A DNA stretch of 64,000 nucleotides from Streptomyces sp. HSG2 (GCF_016598575.1 NZ_CP066801.1:3906001-3970000); one strand, 5' to 3'. Shown: positions 1 through 9,369, counted from the stretch's first letter. Numbers and translations are program-made. The notes: generated by a model from the sequence alone, not told the origin.

Positions 1-308
1 TCGCGGGCAGTGCGACACCGTGGCCAAAGCCTGGTCGACCAGGGCTTCAAGAAGAAGGTCGTCGATCACGGCAAGAACGTGGGCATCGACGTCGAGATCG
101 TCGAGCGCAACCGGCCGGCAAGGGCTTCGTCGTGCAGGCCAAGCGGTGGATCGTGGAGCAGACGAAACGGGATCCTGATGTTCTACCGCCGTCTCGTACG
201 CGACTACGAACACCGGCCCGCCTCCTCCGATCCCGCGTTCTGGGCGATGACCTCCGTGATGAGCCGCCGACTCACCGGAGCCACCCTCGCTTCCTGGGGA
301 CCACGTGA
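1..308 (+). pseudogene. IS5 transposase, C-terminal remnant
   Basis: The translated pieces match the C-terminal part of the intact transposase at 57159-58001: a KKVVDHGKNVGIDVEIVER stretch, then MFYRRLVRDYEHRP and SVMSRRLTGATLASW. The pieces lie in shifted frames because of small indels, including an extra base near 165 and a lost base near 297. The 5' part lies outside the window. The equivalent TGA stop is at 306-308 and overlaps the GTG of the passenger frame, as in the intact copy. Confidence 0.8.
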
Positions 309-730
309 GCGAGAAACCCACAGGTCAAAGCCATCCTGGAACACATCGAAACCCGCGAGCGTGAACTAGCCGACCAGGCCGGGCAGTTCCGGGACCGCAT
401 CGAGGAGCTCAGAGTGCGGCTCGGCGAGATCGACGCGGAGAGCGAGAACCTGCGCATCACCCGCAAGACCCTTTCCTCGCTCTCCCACTGCCCTCACCCG
501 CCACTGAGCCGGACCGCCCCGACATCCCGGACCACCCCGCCTACCAGCAGATCCTCACCGCCCTGGCCGACGAGGGCCGACCGATGCGCGCCCGCGACCT
601 CTGCCAGGCCCTCGACCTGCCGACCCTCCCGAAGAACACCGAAGGCATCCGCTCCAAACTGAAACGCCTGGTCAGCCGCGGCATCCTCGTCGAACCTGAA
701 CCCGGCTTGTTCACCCGCCCCGAGACCTGA
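305..730 (+). pseudogene. IS5 passenger ORF (coiled-coil/winged-helix-like), broken
   Basis: This is the degraded counterpart of the 140-residue passenger ORF at 56740-57162. An additional A near 313 and further indels near 470-490 put the segments for the N-terminal helix (HIETRERELADQAGQFRDR), the EIDAESENLRITRKT segment and the C-terminal winged-helix-like part into different frames. The final segment ending in FTRPET and the TGA at 728-730 are still readable. No function is retained. Confidence 0.75.
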
Positions 731-845
731 AGGCCACCCCGAACCCACGACCAGCGGTCCTTCCCCAACCCTCAATCACGAAACGGACAAGAGCTCACGT
801 TCCGCACTCTGAGCCGGTCCGACTACCTCATACGCAAGGACTCTC

Positions 846-2084
846 ATGCAAACCCCTGACTCCTGCTGGCTCGCCACCGGACCGAGCTGGACAGGATCCA
901 GCTTGCCGCTGCCCGCCCGCGCCGAAGTCTGCGTGCTCGGCGCCGGCGTCATGGGCTCCACGGTCGCCTACTGGCTCGCCCGGGCGGGCCTTCGCCCCCT
1001 GGTGCTCGAACGCAACACCGGGCCTGCCATGGGATCCTCGGGCCGCAACGCCGGCCGGGTGATCCAGGGCGGAAACGCGCAGCACGCCCTCGCCGTCGAC
1101 CGCTTCGGCCACGACGAAGCACAGGCCATCTACCGTGCCACGCTCGTGAATCGAGACCTGCTGCGCGAAGTGACCGCTCGCGAAGGACTGGACGAGACGC
1201 GGGCCCCCACCGCCAAACTCGACCTCGCGGACAGCGAGGACGAGGCACTCGAACTCAAGCGGACCGCCGAGGCCCTGCTGGCGGATGGCATCGAGGCCGA
1301 ATGGCTCGACCTGCCCGAAGCTCGCACCGTCTTCGGTACCGACCTTCCCGACACCATCCTGGGCGGGCTCTACCGGCCCGGTCAGGACATGGTGCATTCC
1401 GTCGCGTACGTCCGGGGCATCGCGACCGCAGCCCAGCGGCACGGCGCGGACTTCAGCTTCGGCGTGAATGCGGTCTCTGTCGAGCCGATCAGCCAGAACG
1501 CTCGCTGGCGGGTGGTCACAGACGCCGGTGACGTGGTCGCCGACCACGTCGTGGTCGCGCTCAACGCGTGGGCGCCAACCGTACTGCCCGCAATCGCCCC
1601 GCTCATCACGCCGGTGCGCGGCCAGCTCGTGCAAACCGCCCCCGTGCCCTTCCGAATCCCGCACTGGGGCCTTGACCGCGGCCTGGTGTACGGCGGTCAG
1701 AACAAAGACGGTTCCCTCCTGCTCGGCGGCCTGCGCAACACGGTCCCGGGCAGGGACGAGCACATCGCCGTGCCGCCGGGAGCCAACACGCCGGCGTTCT
1801 CCACTGAACTTGCCGAGCGCCTGGGTCGTGCCCTTCCCGCCCTGCTTCCGGATGCCACCGGAGTGCCCATCGTCCGAGCGTGGAGCGGCGTCATGGCCTT
1901 CACCCCCGACCGCTGCCCGCTGGTGGGCGCGTGGCCCGGATCTGAGGGCCTGTGGTTGATGGCCGCGTTCAACGGCCACGGAATGCCGTACTCCCAGGTC
2001 GTACCCGAGCAGATGGCGGAACGGATCCAGGGCGGCCAGGGGTCGGGAATCCCTGCCGCCTTCGACCCCGCCCGATTCTTCTGA
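846..2084 (+). CDS. FAD-dependent amine/amino-acid oxidase (DAO family, PuuB-like)
   Basis: A 412-residue flavoprotein of the DAO fold. A dinucleotide-binding GAGVMGS motif lies near residues 32-38, followed by an ER acidic strand end and a SSGRNAG flavin loop. The C-terminal block WSGVMAFTPDRCPLVG and a late FNGHGMPYS segment are typical of gamma-glutamylputrescine oxidase, glycine oxidase and D-amino-acid dehydrogenase relatives. Such enzymes oxidise a C-N bond to an imine, which hydrolyses to a carbonyl and ammonia. An AAGGA ribosome site precedes the ATG. It is the first gene of the cluster. The glutamine-synthetase-like gene two positions on makes a PuuA/PuuB-style pair plausible (glutamylate an amine, then oxidise it). 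The true substrate is unknown. Confidence 0.82.
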   Translation: MQTPDSCWLATGPSWTGSSLPLPARAEVCVLGAGVMGSTVAYWLARAGLRPLVLERNTGPAMGSSGRNAGRVIQGGNAQHALAVDRFGHDEAQAIYRATLVNRDLLREVTAREGLDETRAPTAKLDLADSEDEALELKRTAEALLADGIEAEWLDLPEARTVFGTDLPDTILGGLYRPGQDMVHSVAYVRGIATAAQRHGADFSFGVNAVSVEPISQNARWRVVTDAGDVVADHVVVALNAWAPTVLPAIAPLITPVRGQLVQTAPVPFRIPHWGLDRGLVYGGQNKDGSLLLGGLRNTVPGRDEHIAVPPGANTPAFSTELAERLGRALPALLPDATGVPIVRAWSGVMAFTPDRCPLVGAWPGSEGLWLMAAFNGHGMPYSQVVPEQMAERIQGGQGSGIPAAFDPARFF

Positions 2085-2099
2085 GGCAGGAGGCGCACG

Positions 2100-3512
2100 A
2101 TGAGTAACCTCACGTCCTCGCGGACCTCACCGCTGGGAGGGCCACCGCACACCTGCGGCGTACCCACGCCTGACAGGTCACTGGTGGTGATCGGTGCGGG
2201 CCCGAAGGCCATCGCTCTCGCCGCCAAGTCAAAGGTCCTGCGCGACGTCGGCTTCGAGGTCCCGTCGATCGTGGCAGTCGAGCGCGGCGGAACCGCTGCC
2301 AACTGGCGTGCGGGACAGGGCTGGACCGACGGGCGGCAGCATCTGGGCACACTGCCCGAGAAGGACCTCGGGTTCCCCTACGACAGCGCCACATGGGGCA
2401 GTCGGCACGATCCCTTGGTCGGCGAGATCACGCAGCGCATGGCCGGTTTCAGCTGGCCCCGCTACTTGATGAGCACGACGGCGTACGCGCGTTGGATCGA
2501 CCGGGGAAGGCCCCAGCCCACTCACCAGGCCTGGGCCGACTACCTGGACTGGGCGGCGAACGAGGCCGGTCTGCGGGTGGTGACCGGTGAGGTACGCACA
2601 GCCGAGATGGAGGGGGGTGGTTGGACCGTCACATATGGCGACCGGAACACCCGCGGCACGGTGCACGGCTGCGGCCTTCTCGTCTCGGGGCCCGGACCCT
2701 GTGCCGGAGCCGTCGCCACCGACGACGACCGTGTTCTGGACACCGCGGCTTTCTGGCAAGTGTCCATGAAGGGCCTGCCCGACCGGGTCCGTCGGGTTGC
2801 GGTCATCGGGGCCGGCGAGACCGCTGGAACCGTTGTCAGGGAGCTCGCGCTGGCCAACAACCATGACGTCATGGTGATCGTGCCGAACGCCACCCTCTAC
2901 AGCCGAGGTGAGAGCGCCTTTGAGAATCGATACTTCAGCGATCCCACCGGCTGGGCAACCCTGACTGAATCTGATCGCAGAGAATTCATCCGGCGGACTG
3001 ACCGCGCGGTCTTCTCCCAGGACATCCAGCGTGCTCTGGCGGCGACCGAGCGGGTCTCCTGGCGGACCGGACGGGTCACCGGCATCCGCGTGGCCGATGG
3101 TCGGACGATCGAGGTCGCCTTCGACTACGCGGGGCAGCGGAACGTCATCGAGGCCGACATGGTGGTGGACGCCACTGGTGGCGACCCTCTCTGGTTCACT
3201 GATCTGCTGGGCTCTCGCGCCCGCCAGGCACTGGCGGACGCGGTGGGTGGAACCCTCACCCGGGACGCCCTCGAACGCGCCATCACCCACGCGCTGTCGG
3301 TGTCCGGCCTTCCCGCGCCTCTCCACCTGCCCAACCTGGCCGCTCTCGCCCAGGGACCAGGGTTCCCCAATCTCAGCGCGCTCGGTCTGCTCGCCGACCG
3401 AGTCCTCTCCTCCTACGTCCCTCCGGCGTCCCCCACGGACATCTCGGCGGACGCCTGCGCAGCCACCACCCGCGTCCCCGTACCGACCATGAGCCGCCGA
3501 GGAGCAGCATGA
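2100..3512 (+). CDS. MbtG-like flavin-dependent amine N-hydroxylase
   Basis: A 470-residue class B flavoprotein monooxygenase of the SidA/IucD/PvdA superfamily. Blocks characteristic of mycobactin lysine N-oxygenase MbtG are clear: VVIGAGPKA (FAD site, about residues 29-37), GWTDG, a GTxPEKDLGFPY segment, the NADPH-site VAVIGAGETAG near residue 235, SDPTGWATL, and near the C-terminus ATGGDPLWF and QGPGFPNLSALGLL. MbtG hydroxylates the side-chain nitrogen of lysine before siderophore assembly, so a lysine, ornithine or other primary-amine substrate is likely here. Its last codons overlap the next gene by 4 nt (ATGA). No siderophore synthetase or receptor lies nearby, so a non-siderophore role in the cluster is inferred. 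Confidence 0.82.
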   Translation: MSNLTSSRTSPLGGPPHTCGVPTPDRSLVVIGAGPKAIALAAKSKVLRDVGFEVPSIVAVERGGTAANWRAGQGWTDGRQHLGTLPEKDLGFPYDSATWGSRHDPLVGEITQRMAGFSWPRYLMSTTAYARWIDRGRPQPTHQAWADYLDWAANEAGLRVVTGEVRTAEMEGGGWTVTYGDRNTRGTVHGCGLLVSGPGPCAGAVATDDDRVLDTAAFWQVSMKGLPDRVRRVAVIGAGETAGTVVRELALANNHDVMVIVPNATLYSRGESAFENRYFSDPTGWATLTESDRREFIRRTDRAVFSQDIQRALAATERVSWRTGRVTGIRVADGRTIEVAFDYAGQRNVIEADMVVDATGGDPLWFTDLLGSRARQALADAVGGTLTRDALERAITHALSVSGLPAPLHLPNLAALAQGPGFPNLSALGLLADRVLSSYVPPASPTDISADACAATTRVPVPTMSRRGAA

Positions 3513-4849
3513 CCACCAGAACAGCGAAGTCGACGAGAACCTCGCCGACCGACATGGACTTCATCCAGTTGCTCTTCACCGATGTAGGCGGACGCCTGAA
3601 GACCCTGGAGGTTCCCAGGTCGCGCTGGAACACCGTTCGTGACTCGGGATGGACCATGGACGGCTCGGTCCTGCTGGGATACGGCGACCCCGACTACAGC
3701 GACCTGCGGCTGGTGCCCGACCCGGAGACCTTTGTCGCCCGACCCTGGCATACGCCGTCCGGGCGGAGCGTCGGCCTGGTCTTCTGCGATGTGCTCGACC
3801 CCCAGGGACGGCCGTTCGCCGCCGACCCTCGCGCTCAACTACGCCGAGCCGTCGAGAGGTCCGAAGCGAGGGGGCAGCTCCCCGTCTTCGGGGTCGAGGC
3901 CGAGTTCTACCTGCTGCGCGCCCACGACTCCCTGCCCGTTGGCGAGCCCTCCGACAGCGGCGGCTACTGGGACCTGGTCGAGCACGAGCAGGCAGACGAG
4001 GTGTGCCGCGACATCAGCGATGCCCTGGAACTGATGGGCCTCACCGTCACGGGGCACCACCACGAGGTCTGCGCGGGACAGCGAGAGATCGTCTTCCAAC
4101 ACGGGAACGCACTCGCCACGGCCGACCGTTTGCTACTGCTGAAGCACACGGCGCGAACCATGGCCCGCCGCCGCGGTATGAAGGCCGTCTTCATGCCCAA
4201 ACCCCTAGCTCACCTATACGGCAATGCGCTCCATGTCCATGTGTCGCTGCGCGGCACGGACGAAGAGGCCCGCCCGCTCTTCCACAGCGTCGATGACACC
4301 CAGGGCATGTCCACGCTCTTCCGCCAGTCGCTTGCCGGCGTCCTGGAGCACGCCGACGCGCTCACCGCCTTGGGGAACCCGACGGTCAACTCCTACAAGC
4401 GTCTCGTACCGGCGTCCGGAACGCCCGTGCACCGGAGCTGGGCCCGGCACAACAGGTCCACGGCGTTCAAGGTCGTGGGAGACGGTGCCGTACCGGCCTC
4501 GATGAGGCTGGAGCTTCGCAGCCCCGATCCATCCACCAACGCCCATCTGCTTTTCACGGCGATTCTCGCCGCGTTCGCGGACGGTCAGGACCGGGACCTG
4601 AAGTTGGGCGAGGCATGCGAGGAGAGTGCCGACAGGCTGAGCATTCCGGAGCTCGCGGTGCGCGGCATTACGACGCTGCCCACAGACCTTCCCACCGCAC
4701 TGCGCTGCTTGGAGGAGGACTCCACGGTGCGCTCTGCCGTGGGAGAGCTGGCCAGCCGCGCTTGGGTGTCGGGAAGCCGGGCGGACTGGAACGCGTGGCA
4801 CCGCTTGGTGACCTCCTGGGAGCTCGAGAGGTACATGGAGTCCGTCTGA
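3509..4849 (+). CDS. Glutamine-synthetase-like gamma-glutamyl ligase
   Basis: A 446-residue protein with the full glutamine synthetase catalytic layout. Metal-site glutamates lie in GVEAEFYL and in HHEVCAGQREIVF, followed by NALHVHVSL, the ammonia/glutamate loop NPTVNSYKRLVP, and MRLELRSPDPSTN carrying the substrate arginine. Its length matches GSI-alpha/PuuA-type enzymes. Such enzymes activate the gamma-carboxyl of glutamate with ATP and join it to ammonia or an amine. Overlap with the N-hydroxylase (ATGA) and closeness to the PuuB-like oxidase argue against housekeeping nitrogen assimilation. Temporary gamma-glutamyl protection or amide formation on a pathway amine is the inference. Confidence 0.83.
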   Translation: MTTRTAKSTRTSPTDMDFIQLLFTDVGGRLKTLEVPRSRWNTVRDSGWTMDGSVLLGYGDPDYSDLRLVPDPETFVARPWHTPSGRSVGLVFCDVLDPQGRPFAADPRAQLRRAVERSEARGQLPVFGVEAEFYLLRAHDSLPVGEPSDSGGYWDLVEHEQADEVCRDISDALELMGLTVTGHHHEVCAGQREIVFQHGNALATADRLLLLKHTARTMARRRGMKAVFMPKPLAHLYGNALHVHVSLRGTDEEARPLFHSVDDTQGMSTLFRQSLAGVLEHADALTALGNPTVNSYKRLVPASGTPVHRSWARHNRSTAFKVVGDGAVPASMRLELRSPDPSTNAHLLFTAILAAFADGQDRDLKLGEACEESADRLSIPELAVRGITTLPTDLPTALRCLEEDSTVRSAVGELASRAWVSGSRADWNAWHRLVTSWELERYMESV

Positions 4850-4894
4850 ACGCCCCGTCGCCGCAACCGAACCACCAAGAAGGCAGGACAACTC

Positions 4895-5371
4895 ATGCAC
4901 AGCGTCGTCGAGACGACCGACGGAACGGTATCCATCCCGAGTCCCGAACACCGCTGGACCGTACTGATCTTCATCACCGAGCCCGGCATTGGGGAAACAC
5001 TGCCGGAGCTCGGAGGCTGCACCACAGGACTCTGCTCGGCGCGAGATGAGGCTGCCGCCTTTGCCCGGAGCGACGCCCGGGTACTCGGTGTCAGCGCGCA
5101 CCCGCCGGGTCACCTGGCCGAGTTCGGCAGGACTCGGAACCTGGGATACGCGCTGATCGGCGACAGTGATCTGTCCCTTGGCCGTGCCCTGGGCGTGCCC
5201 GAGGTCCGGGTGGGCGAGCGCCAGCTGTTCGCCCGCGCGGCCGTCGTACTGGACCGCGGCGGTCAGGTGCGGTCCCTCATCCACCCGGTGCCCCACCCCG
5301 AGCGACACGCGGCGCTCGTCCTCGACGAACTGGCGAGACTCGAGTCGAACGACCGGACCATGGATGTTTGA
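4895..5371 (+). CDS. Peroxiredoxin-like protein, BCP/PrxQ type
   Basis: A 158-residue thioredoxin-fold protein. Cys42 and Cys47 in GGCTTGLCSARDE have the five-residue spacing of the peroxidatic and resolving cysteines of bacterioferritin-comigratory-type peroxiredoxins, and the downstream LGVSAHPPGHLAEF and YALIGDSDLSLGRALGV blocks fit that family. The usual Thr/Pro context around the peroxidatic Cys is altered, so peroxidase activity is not assured. It may detoxify peroxide produced by the two neighbouring flavin enzymes. An AAGGAGG-like site (GAAGGCAGG) precedes the ATG. Its 3' end overlaps the transporter gene by 8 nt. Confidence 0.75.
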   Translation: MHSVVETTDGTVSIPSPEHRWTVLIFITEPGIGETLPELGGCTTGLCSARDEAAAFARSDARVLGVSAHPPGHLAEFGRTRNLGYALIGDSDLSLGRALGVPEVRVGERQLFARAAVVLDRGGQVRSLIHPVPHPERHAALVLDELARLESNDRTMDV

Positions 5372-6689
5372 TGTTCGCGCGGCCCAGGCGAAGCGGGGAG
5401 CATGGGCGCGGATCCGAGGGGTGCTTCCGGAACGCGGCGCACCCCGCGCGCTCGCCCTGTCGACGTTCGTGGGACAGACCGGCAGTGGGCTCCTGCTTCC
5501 GGTCAGCGCGCTGTTCTTCACACGCTCCGTGGGCCTGACGCCGTCGCAGGTCGGTATCGGCCTCGCCTCCGCTGGGCTGGTCGGACTGGTGGCGGCCGTC
5601 CCCATGGGACGGGTCGCCGACCGCTTTGGCGCCCGCGGCACCTACGCCGCCGCACTCCTCGTACAGGCTTTTGCCACGGCATCGTTCGCGCTCATGCATT
5701 CTCTGTGGGCATTCTTGGCTGTCAGTACCGTGGCCGCCCTCGCCGAACGAGGTGGCAGCGCGGCCAGGGGAGCCGTCATCGGCGGTATGGGAACCGGAGA
5801 AGCCCGGGTACGGCTACGGGCCATGCTGAAGTCGGTGACCAACGCCGGGTTGAGCATCGGCACCGCGCTGGCCGCCTTCGCCCTGGCAGCCGACAGTCGC
5901 GGGGCCTACCTGACCGTCATCTTCGTCAACGCGGCCGCTTACGTAGCGGCCGCCCTGCCCCTTGCGAAGGTTCCGTCCCTCCCGAGCAAGGAAGCCGGAG
6001 GACGGAGCCGGACTCGGCGAGCGGTCCTGAAAGACCGGCCGTACGCCCTCGTCACCGTGGCGTGCGGCGTGACCAGCATCCACTACGACGTACTGTCGCT
6101 CGCTCTGCCCCTGTGGATCGCCGGACACACGACCGCTCCGAAGTGGGGCATCTCGGCGGTCATCGTGGCCAACACGGTCTTGGTCGTCCTCCTCCAGGTG
6201 CCTTTCTCTCGCGGCACCGGGGACGTCGCGACAGCCGCTGTCGTGGTGCGTCGCTCAGGATGGGTGCTCGGGGCGGGATGGACGTTGATCGCCTGCGTCA
6301 CGTTCGTCTCCAGCCCGGCCCTGGCCCTGGCGCTGCTCGTAGCGGGAATGACCCTGCACACGGCGGGCGAACTGTGGCACGCCGCTGGTGCCTACGGCCT
6401 CAGCTATGAACTCGCACCGGCCGGCTCGCACGGCGAGTACCAGGGGTTCTTCTCGCTCGGCCGCGGCGTGACCGGTGCCCTGGCTCCCATCGTACTGACC
6501 ACGTTGTGCCTCGCGCCGGGAGCCGACTGGCGGCCGGTCACCGGCTGGCTGTCGCTGGGCCTCACGGTGACTGCGATCGCCGCCCTCGTCCCGTCACTGG
6601 TGCGCCGGGCGCAGCGCACCGGTACTGCGAGCCCCGCCGCCGCTTCCGTCACCACACCGTTTCCCCGGACAGCACAGGACACAGCATGA
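5364..6689 (+). CDS. MFS transporter (12 TM)
   Basis: About 441 residues dominated by hydrophobic segments. An N-terminal block around PVSALFFTRSVGLTPSQVG is followed by GRVADRFGARGTY, a good match to the MFS loop 2-3 signature G-x-x-x-D-R-x-G. The frame is open much further upstream, but the ATG at 5364 is preferred: the open part before it overlaps the peroxiredoxin gene and reads as shadow sequence, whereas from MFDVRAAQ on the protein is family-like. It overlaps the ATP-grasp gene by 4 nt (ATGA). A role in export of the cluster product or an intermediate is inferred from position. Confidence 0.82.
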   Translation: MFDVRAAQAKRGAWARIRGVLPERGAPRALALSTFVGQTGSGLLLPVSALFFTRSVGLTPSQVGIGLASAGLVGLVAAVPMGRVADRFGARGTYAAALLVQAFATASFALMHSLWAFLAVSTVAALAERGGSAARGAVIGGMGTGEARVRLRAMLKSVTNAGLSIGTALAAFALAADSRGAYLTVIFVNAAAYVAAALPLAKVPSLPSKEAGGRSRTRRAVLKDRPYALVTVACGVTSIHYDVLSLALPLWIAGHTTAPKWGISAVIVANTVLVVLLQVPFSRGTGDVATAAVVVRRSGWVLGAGWTLIACVTFVSSPALALALLVAGMTLHTAGELWHAAGAYGLSYELAPAGSHGEYQGFFSLGRGVTGALAPIVLTTLCLAPGADWRPVTGWLSLGLTVTAIAALVPSLVRRAQRTGTASPAAASVTTPFPRTAQDTA

Positions 6690-7954
6690 TCGACACTGGA
6701 GCGGCATCCGCCGCACCGTCTCCCGTGAAGGACCAACCTGCGGTGCTCGTCCTGGGGGGCGGAACACGGCTGCCCAAAGCGCTGCGTGCCCATGGGATGT
6801 ACGTCGTCTACGGAGGCACGCGTGACGAATTCGGCCCCGCCCACCGCGACGCGTGCGACGAGGCGCTGCTGCTGCCCGACGACACCCCGGGTACCTGGTT
6901 CCGCAGGGCCATGCTTCTCCATCAGGAAGTGCCCTTCCAACGCGTCGTGACCGTACGGGAGCGATTCCTGACCACGGCCGCCCGCATAGGTGATGCGCTG
7001 GGCCTCGTCGGAAACCCTCTGCGAACCGTGCTGACCCTCAAGGACAAGGCACTGATGCGGCAGCACCTCGACTCCCGCGCCGAAACCCCCTCGGTGCGAT
7101 CGCGGATGGTACGCAGCCCTGACGATCTGAACGACTTCATCGCCCAGGTCGGGCTTCCCGTCGTCATGAAACCGCGCGACGGGTCCGGGAGTGAAGGCGT
7201 CCTCATCCTGCGTGACCCCGCTGACAAGGTCGCCGCACACCGCAAGGTCACCCGGCGGCCGGAGACGTTTCTCGTCGAGGAGTTCCTCGACGGACCGGAG
7301 TTCAGCGTGGAGTCGTTCACCTCCCACGGTGCCCACCGCATCCTGGCGATCACCGAGAAGTTCACCGGGGACAACGCCGTCGAGATCGGCCATGTCGTAC
7401 CCGCCCGGATCAGCGCGGACCACCACGAGGAACTCACGGCAGCAGTTCGGGCGTTCCTGGACGAGGTGGGCCTGACCGAGGGGCCTGCACACACGGAGAT
7501 CATCCTCACGTCCCGAGGACCACGGGTCGTGGAGTCGCACAACCGCCCGGGCGGCGACGGCATTGTCGACCTGGTGAGGCACGCACGAGGCATTGACGTC
7601 CGCGATCTTCTCGCCGCGCAGATCGCCGGGGTCTCTGACGGTCTGCCGGACGACACCGCAGCGGCCGGAGCTGCCGCGACCTGGTTCCTGACGGCGGCAC
7701 CGGGCGTCGTCACCCGACTCACGGGATGGGACGAGGCAGCGAGGTGTCCTGGCGTGGTCGAGGTGTCGCCGGACGTCCGGCTCGGCGACACCGTGGCTCC
7801 CCTCCGCGGGTCGAGCGACCGGTGCGGTGCGGTGATCGCCATCGGAGCAGACCCGGACGAAGCGCTCGACCGAGCCCATCACGCCCTGAGCCTGGTCCAC
7901 GTCACCACGGAACCCGCCACCACGGCCGAGGAAGAGCAAGAGGAGCGCCGATGA
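6686..7954 (+). CDS. ATP-grasp ligase
   Basis: A 422-residue ATP-grasp carboxylate-amine ligase. The B-domain and grasp motifs are clear: LTLKDKALMRQHL, LPVVMKPRDGSGSEGV (nucleotide lysine and glycine-rich loop), FLVEEFLDGPEFSVES, and late in the domain HTEIILT with RVVESHNRPGGD supplying the metal-binding Glu/Asn. Relatives make dipeptides and amino-acid amides in antibiotic pathways through an acyl phosphate. The start is the ATG that overlaps the MFS stop (ATGA); the open frame further upstream overlaps that gene and is not family-like. It overlaps the next ATP-grasp-like gene by 4 nt, so the two probably act in sequence or on each other's products. Confidence 0.85.
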   Translation: MIDTGAASAAPSPVKDQPAVLVLGGGTRLPKALRAHGMYVVYGGTRDEFGPAHRDACDEALLLPDDTPGTWFRRAMLLHQEVPFQRVVTVRERFLTTAARIGDALGLVGNPLRTVLTLKDKALMRQHLDSRAETPSVRSRMVRSPDDLNDFIAQVGLPVVMKPRDGSGSEGVLILRDPADKVAAHRKVTRRPETFLVEEFLDGPEFSVESFTSHGAHRILAITEKFTGDNAVEIGHVVPARISADHHEELTAAVRAFLDEVGLTEGPAHTEIILTSRGPRVVESHNRPGGDGIVDLVRHARGIDVRDLLAAQIAGVSDGLPDDTAAAGAAATWFLTAAPGVVTRLTGWDEAARCPGVVEVSPDVRLGDTVAPLRGSSDRCGAVIAIGADPDEALDRAHHALSLVHVTTEPATTAEEEQEERR

Positions 7955-9351
7955 CGCAGAAACTCGTCACCCGTTCCCTCACGGCCCGGTACCTCGCCGC
8001 CGACGTCGGCCGCCGCCCACTTGTGTCCGAGAGAGCGGACCCGGCCCACGTACAGAATGTGGGGCTGGCGTTGGAGGAACGCCTCCTGACCCGGCCGGCC
8101 TTCCTTGAGGCGGCCGAGGTGACCCGGCTGGAAACCGATCTGAACACGGTCGTCGATCTTCTCTTCTCTCTCCCTGACCGGCTTTTCGGTGGCGACCTCT
8201 ACGCATTCGGCGCCGCCGTGGGGCTGAGGTCCGACCAGGTGCGGCTGGCCCTCCGGACACCGGTTCCCGAGCCTGCCCGTATCGGTCGCGCCGACCTCTA
8301 TCGGGACGACACGGGCTTCAGGCTGCTCGAGTTCAACCTCAGCAGCGCCCTCGGCGGTTTGCAGATACCCGAACTGAACCGGTTGCTGCTGGCCGATAAC
8401 GGTCTGGCTCGGTTCGCCCACGCTGAGGAGCTGACGTTTCCCGACACCGTAGCCGTACTCGCAGAGGTCATCACGACCACCGCCCGTAACGCGGGCCACT
8501 TCGCTGCACCCTGCAGGGTCGCTCTGATGGACTGCGTGAGCGGATACCGAGCGACGGAGCCCGAGATCCGGGTGCTCGCCCAGCTCCTCGCCCCGCTCGG
8601 AGTGGAAGCGGTCCCCTGTCACATGGGCCAGGTACGCGAGGCCGGCGGCCGGGTCTTCGTCGACGGCCGTCCCATCGATGTCGTGTACCGCTTCTTCACT
8701 CTGGGTGAGCTGACGGCCGACGCCGCCTCGAGAGCCGCCGCCGAGGAACTCCTCGATGCCTTGGCCAGATGCGACGTGCCCGTGCTGTCGCCGCTGTGCA
8801 CGTCGATGCACGGCAACAAGCGAGCCCTCGCCATGCTGTGGGAGGACAAATGCCAGGAGGTACTGGCCCCATCGGAGAAGGACCTCGTACAGCGCCTTCT
8901 GCCCTGGACACGCGAACTCTGTCAGGGGACTGCCCGTATCCAGCAGGAAACCGTCGACCTGCTCGACCACTGCCGCCGGCACCGGGAACGCCTTGTGCTG
9001 AAGCCTGCGCACGGCCTCGGCGGCACCGGGACGGTTCTCGGGCGCAGCGTCACCGAGGCGGAATGGGTGTCACATCTGGACCGGGCCCTCCAGCGCCCCC
9101 ACATCGTCCAGGAACTAGTCACCCCACAGCCGGAACTCTTCCTCACCACCGATCCCACCGATCCCAGCGGTGCGGCCGAGCCGGCTCCCTGGGTGCTGAA
9201 CTGGGGCGCCTTCCTGCTCGGACGGCGGTACGCGGGGGCCTTCTTGCGCGGTCTGCCCGTCGAACGTGCCGACGTCATCTCGTATGCCGAGCGCGCCTAC
9301 GCGGGCTGTGTATTCCAGGGGCATACGGGCCGGACACTGCCTGAGCAGTGA
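7951..9351 (+). CDS. ATP-grasp-like peptide ligase
   Basis: A 466-residue protein. The C-terminal half has the marks of a circularly permuted or divergent ATP-grasp domain: GNKRALAMLWEDK, RLVLKPAHGLGGTGTVLG (glycine-rich nucleotide loop), HIVQELVTPQPE. The N-terminal part contains FRLLEFNLSSALGG, which resembles the acidic/Asn metal site of that group. It sits directly behind a standard ATP-grasp gene with a 4-nt overlap and about 1 kb before a free carrier-protein gene. That arrangement recalls butirosin side-chain assembly, where an ATP-grasp ligase loads and caps an amino acid on a free carrier. Amide bond formation is likely; substrates cannot be read. Confidence 0.7.
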   Translation: MTQKLVTRSLTARYLAADVGRRPLVSERADPAHVQNVGLALEERLLTRPAFLEAAEVTRLETDLNTVVDLLFSLPDRLFGGDLYAFGAAVGLRSDQVRLALRTPVPEPARIGRADLYRDDTGFRLLEFNLSSALGGLQIPELNRLLLADNGLARFAHAEELTFPDTVAVLAEVITTTARNAGHFAAPCRVALMDCVSGYRATEPEIRVLAQLLAPLGVEAVPCHMGQVREAGGRVFVDGRPIDVVYRFFTLGELTADAASRAAAEELLDALARCDVPVLSPLCTSMHGNKRALAMLWEDKCQEVLAPSEKDLVQRLLPWTRELCQGTARIQQETVDLLDHCRRHRERLVLKPAHGLGGTGTVLGRSVTEAEWVSHLDRALQRPHIVQELVTPQPELFLTTDPTDPSGAAEPAPWVLNWGAFLLGRRYAGAFLRGLPVERADVISYAERAYAGCVFQGHTGRTLPEQ

Positions 9352-9369
9352 AATTAGGGGAGGAACAAG

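Larger units (their letters stand above)
1..809 (+). mobile_element. IS5-family element, copy 1, truncated and decayed
   Basis: This is the right-hand part of the element found whole at 44480-45908 and 56661-58090, here in the opposite orientation and cut off by the window start. It carries the 3' end of the transposase gene and then a passenger reading frame, and ends at 809 with CCGCACTC, the complement of the GAGTGCGG terminal repeat seen in the other copies. Several single-base differences break both reading frames, so this copy cannot supply transposase. Its end lies 36 nt upstream of the first gene of the biosynthetic cluster and may have replaced that gene's native upstream region. Confidence 0.88.

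Noticed and set aside
2229..3326. Long antisense frame over the MbtG-like gene
   Set aside because: No family-like motifs; GC-rich shadow of the plus-strand gene. The same holds for frames opposite 828-1979, 12537-13523, 13466-15193, 27203-29050 and 54529-56694.
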